Of a stretch of DNA of 64,000 bases, positions 19,063 through 28,500 are shown piece after piece (positions within the stretch are counted from its first letter, which is position 1; each line of letters begins with the position of its first letter). The position numbers and the translations under genes are program-made. Location of the stretch: positions 235,587 to 299,586 of the forward strand of contig CADAJS010000003.1 of assembly GCA_902788315.1 (NCBI GenBank), read 5' to 3'. Under the pieces are notes generated by a model that saw nothing but the letters and a program-made list of their open reading frames with translations, made no database searches and was not told the DNA's origin. This DNA comes from an uncultured Bacteroidales bacterium (GTDB lineage Bacteria; Bacteroidota; Bacteroidia; Bacteroidales; Bacteroidaceae).

Positions 19063-21126
19063 ATGCACACTACTACACTCAGAAAACCGACTCGACGTTC
19101 CGCCCGCAGCCTGACGGCTCTCTGCCTGGCGGCACTGTGCGTCGCCCTCGTCTCCTGCCAATCAGAGCGCGGGAGCTATGTCCAGCTGCGGCCCGACAGC
19201 TACGCCTTCCCCACGACAGCCAACGCTGAGAGGCGCAGCCAGCCGCAATCCTTCACGCTGAAGACAGAGGTCTGCCTGGCCGACTTCACCACCGACCGCG
19301 AACTGCTCTCCGTCCCCGGCGTGCTGAGCATGCGCCTGCGACAACATTCGCCCACAGACACCCGTCGGCAGAACTACCCCGCCGGCACGATGCCGGACGG
19401 CCGCGTTCCCGTCCTGGAAGCCGTGCTGCGGCTGAATCTCCCCGAGGGCAGCACGCTGCGCCGCGACGGCCAGCCCGCGACACATGACATGGTGGTGGGC
19501 GTGCCACTGGCATTGCTGCCCGACACATGGGGCCGGCACGACGTGACGCTCGACTTCACGGGTGTAAGCTGGGACATGTACGTGGACGGCAGCCTTGCCG
19601 ACCGCGACTTCGCACTGGGCTATCCGGATGAGGTGACCGCAGACTCCATACGCAAAGACGATGCATACATCATCGAGGCTGAGGTATATACGCCCGGAAT
19701 CCGTCCGACAATCATAAAGGAGAAAGAGCAGGAGCGCGTAGAGGCACAGTACTTCACCCCCCGAGGCCACAATGCATGGGTGGGCGACGTGGCCACCATC
19801 TGGCATCAGGGCCGCTATCACGTCTTCTACCTGCTGGACCGCCGGGGACACGAAAGCAAATGCGGGCGCGGAGGGCACTATTTCGAGCATCTCTCCACCG
19901 CCGACTTCCGCCACTGGACGGAACACGAGGCTGCCGTCCCCATCGAGGAACAATGGGAAACACTCGGCACGGGCACGCCGTTCGTATGGCACGACACGCT
20001 CTTCCTGAGCTATGGCATGCACACCTCACGCCTCTGGCCCTCCGAGCAAACGAGCACGCCGCGCCAGTGGCAGCACATCCGCGAATACGGAGAAAGCCAG
20101 TCCCTCCCCTTTGCCTGCCCGTTCGAGGGCGACGAGGATATACCCTCGGGAGCCTCCTATGCCGTCAGCGCCGACGGCGTGGCCCGCTTCCGCAAGTCGC
20201 ACATCCTGATTCATCCGGCCGAGAATCCCACCATCTACGTGGACCGCGAGGGGCGTCTCGGCATGCTGGCCAACTATGGCGCCCGCGGCACATGGACCAG
20301 CGACAGGCTCGATGGAGGCTGGCACTGCATCAGCGAAGACTTTCCGCCCGGAGGCGACTGCACCTTCATCTTCCGCTGGGACCAGTACGACTACATCGTG
20401 GGAGGCTTCACACACATGTGGATGAAGATAGCCGACGAGGCCACGGAAGCCTATCGCGACATGGTGGCCCGCGGCGAGGATATCTATGACGGGCTGAGCG
20501 TGCCCAGCATCTGCGAACTGCCCGACGGACGCCATCTGATGGCAGGGTGGGTGCAGGTCAACCGTCACTGGGGCGGGGCGCTCGTGATCCGAGAACTCAT
20601 CCAGTACCCCGACGGACGCATCGGCTCACGCTTCATGCCCGAGCTGATGCCTGCGACGAAAGGCCGCTCCCGCCGCCTCACGGCCGACGTGCCCGACGGC
20701 TCGATATTCCAGGCTGCAACAGAGGCACGATCCTTCCTGCTCACCTTCAATGTCATACCGCAGCAGGAAGGCCAGGGGAGGGTGACACTCGACTTCACCG
20801 GCGGCCACAGCGACGAGCCCTGCCAGTGGACACTGGACCTGGCAAAGCGCGAGGCACGCTTCGGCGAGGGACGCACGCTGCACTTCGGCGGACAGCCACA
20901 TCAAGCCGGCGACTATGCCATCGGCAACCTGCGTGGGACGGATGAGCCATTCACCATCCGGATGATCATACGCGGCGAGCCCAAGCTGGGCGGCTCGCTC
21001 ATCGACACGGAGATTGCCGGACAGCGCACGATGATATGCCACCGCAGCGGACTGAGGGTTACAGACCTCGCCCTATCGCCACAAGGCTCCGCAGTGCGCG
21101 ACCTGCGCATACAACCACTTCAGTAG
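19063..21126 (+). CDS. GH32-like five-bladed propeller lipoprotein
   Basis: The 687-residue product has a lipoprotein signal (lipidated C32 in LVSC), a beta-sandwich region (about 60-215) and a propeller domain that looks like clan GH-J. The block NAWVGDVATIWHQGRYHVFY (237-256) aligns by eye with the family 32 N-D-P nucleophile motif; D242 is kept but the flanking Asn and Pro are not. E485 in SICELPDG is the candidate acid/base. A C-terminal beta-sandwich ends the protein, as in GH32. Fructan or sucrose-type hydrolysis is the default guess, but the motif changes make the substrate uncertain. No SusCD pair adjoins it. Confidence 0.75.
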   Translation: MHTTTLRKPTRRSARSLTALCLAALCVALVSCQSERGSYVQLRPDSYAFPTTANAERRSQPQSFTLKTEVCLADFTTDRELLSVPGVLSMRLRQHSPTDTRRQNYPAGTMPDGRVPVLEAVLRLNLPEGSTLRRDGQPATHDMVVGVPLALLPDTWGRHDVTLDFTGVSWDMYVDGSLADRDFALGYPDEVTADSIRKDDAYIIEAEVYTPGIRPTIIKEKEQERVEAQYFTPRGHNAWVGDVATIWHQGRYHVFYLLDRRGHESKCGRGGHYFEHLSTADFRHWTEHEAAVPIEEQWETLGTGTPFVWHDTLFLSYGMHTSRLWPSEQTSTPRQWQHIREYGESQSLPFACPFEGDEDIPSGASYAVSADGVARFRKSHILIHPAENPTIYVDREGRLGMLANYGARGTWTSDRLDGGWHCISEDFPPGGDCTFIFRWDQYDYIVGGFTHMWMKIADEATEAYRDMVARGEDIYDGLSVPSICELPDGRHLMAGWVQVNRHWGGALVIRELIQYPDGRIGSRFMPELMPATKGRSRRLTADVPDGSIFQAATEARSFLLTFNVIPQQEGQGRVTLDFTGGHSDEPCQWTLDLAKREARFGEGRTLHFGGQPHQAGDYAIGNLRGTDEPFTIRMIIRGEPKLGGSLIDTEIAGQRTMICHRSGLRVTDLALSPQGSAVRDLRIQPLQ

Positions 21127-21214
21127 TACAGGAAAAGAGCGGGAAAAGGCAAGAAAGTACACCAGAAGCAGAAGAAAATGCAACTATCTCATCCATTATA
21201 ACAAGAAAAGTTTG

Positions 21215-21222
21215 TAACTTTG
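21215..21222 (+). promoter_or_regulatory. -7 box TAACTTTG of the carboxyltransferase gene
   Basis: The box lies 85 bases before the chosen ATG at 21308. An in-frame GTG at 21227 is at the expected transcription start and would add a hydrophilic leader, so it is not preferred. Confidence 0.6.
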
Positions 21223-21307
21223 CAGGGTGAGATACAGAATCCGTACCGCAAGCAAGACGGCACAGGAGGGGAAGACAGGAAAAGAATTACAGAACCATAT
21301 ACACGAC

Positions 21308-23077
21308 ATGAAAAAGAAAGTAAGGTTTAGTCTCGTATATCGAGACATGTGGCAGAGCTCTGGCAAATTCCAGCCCCGCAAAGACCAATTGGCACGCATA
21401 GCCCCAGTGATTATCGACATGGGCTGCTTCGCCCGCGTGGAGACCAACGGCGGTGCCTTCGAACAGGTGAACCTCCTGGCCGGAGAGAATCCCAACGAAG
21501 CCGTGCGCACATTCTGCCGCCCGTTCAACGAGGCAGGCATACAGACCCACATGCTGGACCGCGGACTGAATGCCCTGCGCATGTACCCCGTGCCCGACGA
21601 TGTGCGTCAGCTCATGTATAAGGTGAAGAAGAAACAGGGAACCGACATCACACGTATCTTCTGCGGACTGAACGATGTACGCAACATCATCCCCAGCATC
21701 CAGTATGCCCGCGAAGGAGGCATGATCCCACAGGCCACCCTGTGCATCACCAACTCGCCCGTACACACAGCCGAATACTACTCGGCCATCGCCGACAAGC
21801 TGATCGAAGCAGGTGCCCCCGAGATATGCCTCAAGGACATGGCCGGCATCGGACAGCCCGCCATGCTGGGCCGCCTGACGGGCATGATTAAGAAGAACCA
21901 CCCCGACGTCATCATCCAGTATCACGGACATTCGGGCCCCGGCCTCTCCATGGCCAGCATCCTGGAGGTGTGCAACAACGGTGCCGACATCATCGACACA
22001 GCCATCGAACCACTCTCCTGGGGCAAGGTGCACCCCGACGTGATCAGCGTGCAGTCCATGCTGAAGAACGAAGGCTTCGATGTGCCCGAGATAAACATGT
22101 CTGCCTATATGAAAGCACGTTCGCTCACCCAAGAGTTCATCGACGACTGGCTGGGCTACTTCATCAACCCCGCCAACAAGCACATGTCCAGCCTTCTGCT
22201 CGGCTGCGGCCTGCCCGGCGGAATGATGGGTTCCATGATGGCCGACCTGGGCGGTATCCAGAGCGCCATCAACAACCTACGCAAGCAGAAGGGCGAACCC
22301 GAACTGACCACAGACGACATGCTCGTGGCCCTCTTCAAGGAGGTGGAGCATGTATGGCCCATGGTGGGCTATCCACCACTGGTGACCCCCTTCAGCCAGT
22401 ACACCAAGAACATCGCACTGATGAACCTGCTCACGATGGCCCAAGGTAAGGGACGCTTCCAGATGATGGACGACGCCATGTGGGGAATGATACTGGGCAA
22501 GTCCGGAAAGGTGCCCGGCACCATCGCCCCCGAACTGGTGGAACTGGCCCGGGAGAAAGGCAAGGAATTCACCGACACCGACCCGCACACCCTCTACCCC
22601 AATGCCCTCGACGATTTCCGCAAGGAGATGGACGAGAACCACTGGGACTACGGGCAGGACGACGAAGAGCTCTTCGAGCTGGCCATGCACCCCGAGCAGT
22701 ATCGCAACTATAAGAGCGGACAGGCCAAGAAGAACTTCCTCTCCGACCTGCAGAAGGCCAAGGAGGCCCGCCTGGGTGCCAAGATGAACCCGGAGGAGAT
22801 TGCCGCACTGAAGCACGCCAAGGCCGACGCTGTGGTGAGCCCCGTGAACGGTCAGGTGTTCTATGAATTCCAGGGAGGCTCGGAAGCAGTGCCCTGTCTC
22901 GAGCCGTTCATCGGCCAGAAGTACACCGAGGAGGACACCTTCTGCTACGTGCAAGCACCCTGGGGCGAGTTCGTGCCCGTCAAGGCCGGCATGGGCGGAC
23001 AGCTGGTGGAAGTAGCAGCCAAGCGCGCCACCTTCGTCCATCGCGGCGACACACTGGCATGGATCGAGCGTAGCTAA
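21308..23077 (+). CDS. Carboxyltransferase (pyruvate carboxylase/oxaloacetate decarboxylase type) with degenerate biotinyl domain
   Basis: The 589-residue protein has the HMGL-like barrel of the carboxyltransferases (about 1-300): RDMWQSSGKF replaces the usual RDAHQS, EICLKDMAGIG holds the carbamylated lysine, and QYHGHSGPG carries the metal-binding His-x-His. A conserved helical carboxylase domain follows (about 310-480). The last 80 residues read as a biotinyl-type fold (SPVNGQV...GDTLAWI), but the AMKM biotin site is replaced by QAPW at the hairpin, so no biotin lysine is visible. It may use a biotin carrier encoded elsewhere or may not use biotin. The start was chosen at 21308 because earlier codons precede or abut the expected transcript start. 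Confidence 0.82.
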   Translation: MKKKVRFSLVYRDMWQSSGKFQPRKDQLARIAPVIIDMGCFARVETNGGAFEQVNLLAGENPNEAVRTFCRPFNEAGIQTHMLDRGLNALRMYPVPDDVRQLMYKVKKKQGTDITRIFCGLNDVRNIIPSIQYAREGGMIPQATLCITNSPVHTAEYYSAIADKLIEAGAPEICLKDMAGIGQPAMLGRLTGMIKKNHPDVIIQYHGHSGPGLSMASILEVCNNGADIIDTAIEPLSWGKVHPDVISVQSMLKNEGFDVPEINMSAYMKARSLTQEFIDDWLGYFINPANKHMSSLLLGCGLPGGMMGSMMADLGGIQSAINNLRKQKGEPELTTDDMLVALFKEVEHVWPMVGYPPLVTPFSQYTKNIALMNLLTMAQGKGRFQMMDDAMWGMILGKSGKVPGTIAPELVELAREKGKEFTDTDPHTLYPNALDDFRKEMDENHWDYGQDDEELFELAMHPEQYRNYKSGQAKKNFLSDLQKAKEARLGAKMNPEEIAALKHAKADAVVSPVNGQVFYEFQGGSEAVPCLEPFIGQKYTEEDTFCYVQAPWGEFVPVKAGMGGQLVEVAAKRATFVHRGDTLAWIERS

Positions 23078-23112
23078 ATACGAGACACAGACAATAGTAG
23101 CGGACTAACATC

Positions 23113-23142
23113 AAGGCCCCCTCGCCGTGGCGAGGGGGCCTT
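23113..23142. terminator. Terminator between convergent carboxyltransferase and kbl genes
   Basis: AAGGCCCCCTCG pairs perfectly over 12 bases with CGAGGGGGCCTT around a six-base loop, then TTATTTAT on the plus strand. It can serve the plus-strand gene and probably blocks the minus-strand one too. Confidence 0.85.
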
Positions 23143-23153
23143 ATTTATGGTGA

Positions 23154-24341
23154 TTACTTCAACACGCCCAGTTCACGACCGACCTTGATGAAGGCTTCGA
23201 TGCAGCGGTCGAGCTGCTCGCGGTTATGCCCCGCAGATATCTGGACGCGGATGCGGGCCTGACCCTTCGGCACCACGGGATAATAGAAACCGGTGACGTA
23301 GATACCCTCGTCCTGCAGTCGCGCAGCGTAAACCTGAGAGAGTTTGGCATCGTAGAGCATCACAGCACAGATGGCACTCTGCGTAGGCTTGATATCGAAG
23401 CCCGCGCTCATCATCCGCTCGCGGAAGTACTCGACATTCTCCACCAGGCGATCGTGCAGTTCGTTGCTCTCACCGAGCATGCGGAAGACCTCGAGCGAAG
23501 CACCGATGATCGAGGGAGCCAGCGAATTGGAGAAGAGATAGGGACGCGAGCGCTGACGCAGCATCTCGATAATCTCGCGACGACCCGTGGTGAATCCGCC
23601 CAGCGCACCGCCGAAAGCCTTGCCCAACGTGCCAGTATAGATATCCACACGCCCGTAGGTCTGGAAGAATTCGCTCACGCCGTGGCCCGTCTTTCCCACG
23701 ACGCCGGCCGAGTGGCTCTCGTCCACCATGACCAGCGCATCATACTTCTCGGCCAGGTCGCAGATTCTGTCCACCGGTGCCACGTTGCCGTCCATGGAGA
23801 ATACTCCGTCCGTAACAATAATGCGGAAACGCTGAGTCTGAGCCTCACGGAGACACTGTTCCAACTCGGCCATGTCGGCATTGGCATAGCGGTAGCGCTT
23901 CGCCTTACACAGACGTACGCCGTCGATAATCGAGGCATGGTTCAGGGCATCGCTGATGATGGCGTCCTCCTCGGTGAAGAGCGGCTCGAACACGCCTCCG
24001 TTGGCATCAAAGCAGGCAGCATAGAGAATGGTGTCCTCCGTCTGGAAATAATCAGAGATGGCAGCCTCGAGCTGCTTGTGAATATCCTGTGTTCCACAGA
24101 TGAAGCGCACGCTCGACATGCCAAAGCCACGGCGGTCCATCATCCTCTTGGAGGCCTCGATGAGACGTGGATGGTCCGACAGACCAAGATAATTGTTGGC
24201 ACAGAAGTTCAGCACATCCTTCCCTGCCACCTTGATGGAAGCGCTCTGGGGGCTCTCGATGAGGCGTTCCTCCTTGTAAAGGCCAGCCTCGCGAATCTCG
24301 GCCAGGGTCTGGCAGAGATGTTCTTTCAGTTTACCGTACAT
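23154..24341 (-). CDS. kbl: Glycine C-acetyltransferase (2-amino-3-ketobutyrate CoA ligase)
   Basis: The 395-residue PLP enzyme of the alpha-oxoamine synthase family has the family's usual length. It splits 2-amino-3-oxobutyrate with CoA to glycine and acetyl-CoA. The PLP lysine is K241 in TGTLGKAFGGALGGF; NFCANNYLGLSDHP, DGVFSMDGNVAP and MVDESHSAGVVG are standard motifs. It is divergent from the threonine dehydrogenase gene, which makes its substrate, so the two form a threonine-to-glycine pathway. Confidence 0.96.
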   Translation of the reverse strand: MYGKLKEHLCQTLAEIREAGLYKEERLIESPQSASIKVAGKDVLNFCANNYLGLSDHPRLIEASKRMMDRRGFGMSSVRFICGTQDIHKQLEAAISDYFQTEDTILYAACFDANGGVFEPLFTEEDAIISDALNHASIIDGVRLCKAKRYRYANADMAELEQCLREAQTQRFRIIVTDGVFSMDGNVAPVDRICDLAEKYDALVMVDESHSAGVVGKTGHGVSEFFQTYGRVDIYTGTLGKAFGGALGGFTTGRREIIEMLRQRSRPYLFSNSLAPSIIGASLEVFRMLGESNELHDRLVENVEYFRERMMSAGFDIKPTQSAICAVMLYDAKLSQVYAARLQDEGIYVTGFYYPVVPKGQARIRVQISAGHNREQLDRCIEAFIKVGRELGVLK

Positions 24342-24369
24342 GTTTATCGTAGTTTAGGGTTTCTGACGA

Positions 24370-24377
24370 CAAAGATA
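24370..24377 (-). promoter_or_regulatory. -7 box TATCTTTG of kbl
   Basis: The minus strand reads TATCTTTG from 24377 to 24370, 28 bases before the kbl start. It is back to back with the tdh promoter, 44 bases away. Confidence 0.65.
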
Positions 24378-24421
24378 CAAAAAATAAGTATGCGATGTAT
24401 GCATATTTGATTTTTATTCTA

Positions 24422-24429
24422 TATCTTTG
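24422..24429 (+). promoter_or_regulatory. -7 box TATCTTTG of the threonine dehydrogenase gene
   Basis: TATCTTTG lies 32 bases before the ATG. With the kbl box it makes a short divergent control region of 120 bases in which a shared regulator could act. Confidence 0.65.
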
Positions 24430-24461
24430 TGTCCGTTAAACCTGAAAACTATTGAAAGAAG

Positions 24462-25415
24462 ATGAAAAATGTTCTTGTTGTCGGTTCCACGGGACAGATA
24501 GGCTCCGAACTGACAATGGCATTAAGAGAACGATATGGCAACGCGCATATCATTGCAGGCTACATCCCCGGCTGCGAGCCGAAAGGAGAACTGGCCGATA
24601 GTGGCCCTGCAGCCATCGTGGACGTGACGGACGGCACAACCATTGCCGAGACCGTCAGCCGCTATCACATCGACACCATATACAATCTGGCCGCCCTACT
24701 CTCCGTGGTGGCCGAGGCCAAACCACGCATGGCATGGAGAGTGGGCATTGACGGTCTGTGGAACATCCTCGAAGTGGCTCACGAACAGGGATGTGCCGTA
24801 TTCACACCCAGTTCTATCGGCTCCTTTGGCATTGAAACGCCTCACGACCACACTCCGCAGGACACCATCCAGCGCCCCCGCACCATCTACGGAGTGTCGA
24901 AGGTGACCACCGAGCTGCTCTCGGAATGGTTCCACCACAAGTATGGCGTGGACACCCGCTCTGTACGCTTCCCCGGCATCATCTCTTACGTGACTCCTCC
25001 CGGAGGCGGAACCACAGACTACGCCGTCGATATCTTCTACTCTGCCGTACGCGGAGAAAAGTTCATCTGCCCCATCAAGGCCGGCACACGGATGGATATG
25101 ATGTACATGCCCGATGCCCTGCGGGCCGCTATCGAACTGATGGAGGCAGCCCCCGAACGGCTCAAGCACCACAACGGCTTCAACGTGGCAGCCATGAGTT
25201 TCGACCCCGAAACCATATACAACGAGATACGGAAGCACATACCAGAGTTCGAGATGACATACGACGTGGATCCTCTCAAGGAGTCGATTGCCGAGTCGTG
25301 GCCCGACCTCATGGACGACACCTGCGCCCGCGAGGAATGGGGATGGAGGCACGAGTACGACCTACCGCGCATGACAGCAGACATGCTCGAAAAGCTCAAG
25401 GCAAGGATGGCCTGA
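24462..25415 (+). CDS. L-threonine 3-dehydrogenase, short-chain (epimerase-like) type
   Basis: The 317-residue product is an extended SDR enzyme with the Rossmann motif GSTGQIG (8-14) and the catalytic Y143-x3-K147 (YGVSK). The block FPGIISYVTPPGGGTTDYAVDIF is typical of the SDR-type threonine dehydrogenases, which oxidise threonine to 2-amino-3-oxobutyrate with NAD. The divergent kbl gene supplies the second step, which strongly supports this over a sugar epimerase. Often named tdh, though unrelated to the zinc-type Tdh of E. coli. Confidence 0.93.
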   Translation: MKNVLVVGSTGQIGSELTMALRERYGNAHIIAGYIPGCEPKGELADSGPAAIVDVTDGTTIAETVSRYHIDTIYNLAALLSVVAEAKPRMAWRVGIDGLWNILEVAHEQGCAVFTPSSIGSFGIETPHDHTPQDTIQRPRTIYGVSKVTTELLSEWFHHKYGVDTRSVRFPGIISYVTPPGGGTTDYAVDIFYSAVRGEKFICPIKAGTRMDMMYMPDALRAAIELMEAAPERLKHHNGFNVAAMSFDPETIYNEIRKHIPEFEMTYDVDPLKESIAESWPDLMDDTCAREEWGWRHEYDLPRMTADMLEKLKARMA

Positions 25416-25512
25416 GAGAAGCAATGCCGGCCTATGCACGAAGTACATTAAAATATATATAAGGAAAAAGACGAAAATAGTAAAACAAGAACCAAGAGAA
25501 AGGGAAAACGTT

Positions 25513-28500
25513 ATGAAGAAAAGACTATCTCTTCCGATGATCCTGCTCGCGACCCTGTGGCTCGTGGCGGGAGGACGTGCCAACGCACAGAGTGCGATGG
25601 ACAACCTGACAATTCGCGACGGAGTGTGCCAAATCAGCACGCCCGCAGATCTGGCAAACTTTGCCTTGGCAGTCAACGAAGGCAACACAGCCCTCAATGC
25701 CGTAGTTCTTCAGGATCTGGACTTCGGCAGCTATAACGGCGAATTCAGCGGAATCGCCCTCGACGGCGTACCCTACGTGGGCACCTTCGACGGACAGGGC
25801 CACCGCATCAAGAACCTGACCATCGACGGACAGGGAGCATACTTCACCGGTCTGTTTCGCATGGTGGGCGACGGCTGTGTCATCAAGAATCTGACGATGG
25901 ATGCTACGTGCGCCATCATCAACGGCAGCAACGCCTGCGCCATGGTGGCCTCAAACTACAACAAGGCCGATGCCACCATTACCCTCATCGGCCTGGGTAA
26001 CGAAGGACGAGTGGAGTCCACGGGCCAGTACGTGGGAGCCATCGCGGCCATCAACTACAGCTACAAGGCCCACTACATCATCCAGGACTGTTGGTCCACG
26101 GGCAGCGTGAGCGGAAGTACCGACGTGGCCCAAATATGCGGTCACCTCTATCACGGCACGGTAAACGGTTGTTGGTCCACAGCCACCGTAACCCGCAACA
26201 GCGGAGAGACCAAGCTCTTCGACGTGGTGAACGATGCCACGATTACCAACTGCTTCAGCCTCGGAGGCACTGATGTGCCCACCTTCACTGAGGCAGAACT
26301 GGCCAGCGGCGCACTCTGCTACAAGCTCAACGGCGACCAGAGCGAGATTCATTGGACACAAACCATCGGCACGGACAAGCAGCCGCAACTGGGCACAGGA
26401 AGCCAGCGGGTATATGCCGCAGGCGAACTGCGATGTGACGGCGCCGAGTTCCCCGACAAGCCACTGACCTACAGCAACACCGAGAGCACCCCCACACAGG
26501 GAGTACACGCATACGGCGACGACGGCATCTGCACCATCTGCGGTCGCATGAGACAGAGCGAGGATGGCTACTACCTCATCGCCAATGCCGAACAGCTGAA
26601 CTGGCTGGTTCAGCAGATCGAGAAGGGAGAGACCAGCCCCAAGGTTCGGCTCACGGCCGACATCGACCTGACGCAGAGCGCCTATCCCAAACTGATGATT
26701 GGTTCCTCGGGAGCACGCTTTGCAGGCATCTTCGACGGAGACGGGCATACGGTGACCTACGACTACGGGACAGTCGAAGCAAACTACAGCGGACTCTTCG
26801 GATACATCAACGGTGCCACGATACGCAACCTTAAGGTCAATGGCACAGCCACAGTAACGGCCATCCACTACGGAGGCCTCGTGGGCTACGTGGGAGGCAA
26901 GGTCCTCGTGGAGAACGTGGATGTGACAGTGAACATCACCGGCCAGCGCAGCGGTGTGACGGGCGATGCCGGTATGGTGGGCGCACAATACGGAGACATC
27001 ACCTTCAACAACTGTGCCACCCACGGCACACTCGGCGGCGAGGGCAGTTCCATGTACTGCGGCTTCGTAGCCTATGACAACGGAGGCTCCACCACCATCA
27101 ACAACTGCTACACCGACATCACGCTGACCGAAGGCACAGGCACCGACTATTGCTACACCTTCAGCCGAACGAACAGCACGGTGAAGATCACCAACAGCTA
27201 CTACCTGAACGAAATCGGTGTCGCCCAGGGCACGCAGATGACCGAGGAACAGTTCCGGAACGGCTCCGTCTGCTTCAAACTCAACGGCGACCAAAGCGAA
27301 ATCCACTGGACGCAGACCATCGGCACAGACCTCGTGCCCCAGATTGGCACGGGCAGCCAGCAGGTATATGCCTCGGGCGAGCTCCGTTGCGATGGTGCCG
27401 AGTATCCTGACAGACCACTCACATACAGCAACACACCGAGCCAGCCCACGCGCCCCGAACACAAGTATGACGCTGACGGACTCTGCACTGTCTGCGGACA
27501 GGCCGACCCCGATGCCGTGAAGCAGAACGCCGAGGGATACTACCTCATCGGCAATGCCAAGCAGCTCAACTGGCTCAACCAGCGAATCCTCGGAGGCGAG
27601 ACACAGGCAAAAGTGCTCCTAACCGACGACATCGACCTGAGCGCAAGCGACTATCCCGACCTGATGATAGGCACGCAGAGCGACCCGTTCGGCGGCATCT
27701 TCGACGGACAGGGCCACACCATCACGTACCACTACGCACTGGTCACCGAGAAATGGCGCGGACTCTTTGCCTTCGTCAATAATGCCACCATCCGCAACCT
27801 CCGCGTGGAAGGAAGCGTCACTGTAAGGCAAATTCATTACGGCGCCCTCATCGGACGAGGCGACGGCACAATTCTCGTGGAGAACGTCGTGACAAACGTG
27901 GACATCACGGGAGACATGCAGCAGGTAACGGGCGATGCCGGCATGATCGGAGCCAACTATGCCCAAATCACCTTCAACAACTGCGCCACACTCGGAACAC
28001 TCGGCAATCCGGGCAGCTCGATGTACAGCAGCTTCTCGGGATGGTCCGACGGCAATTCCACGACCACGCTGAACAACTGCTACACCACCTGCCAGCTCAC
28101 CGAAGGCACTGGCACCGGCAACTGCTTCACGCTGACCCACTCGGGCGGTAAGGTGACCCTCAACAATTGCTACTATCTGCACACAGTGGGCACAGTGCAG
28201 GGAACCCAGACCAGCGAAGACGAACTCTTCGAGGGCGCACTCTGCTACAAGCTGAACGGCGACCAGAGCAATATCCGCTGGTATCAGAACCTCGGCGAGG
28301 ACGAGATGCCCGTGCCCGACAAGAGCCACCTCCGCGTATTTGGCGCCGGCGATACATACATGAACATCCGGAACGAAGCCGACCTTCGCTCATTTATCTC
28401 CCACGTCATCGACACCGACACGGAGCACTACGGAGAGGTCAAGGCACAGAAGACCCTCGTGGACAGCTATCTTCAGGCGCTCGCCACCCTCAGGAACGTC

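Noticed and set aside
25951..27462. A 503-residue minus-strand open frame
   Set aside because: It is the antisense shadow of the GLUG repeats; its repetitive look only mirrors them.
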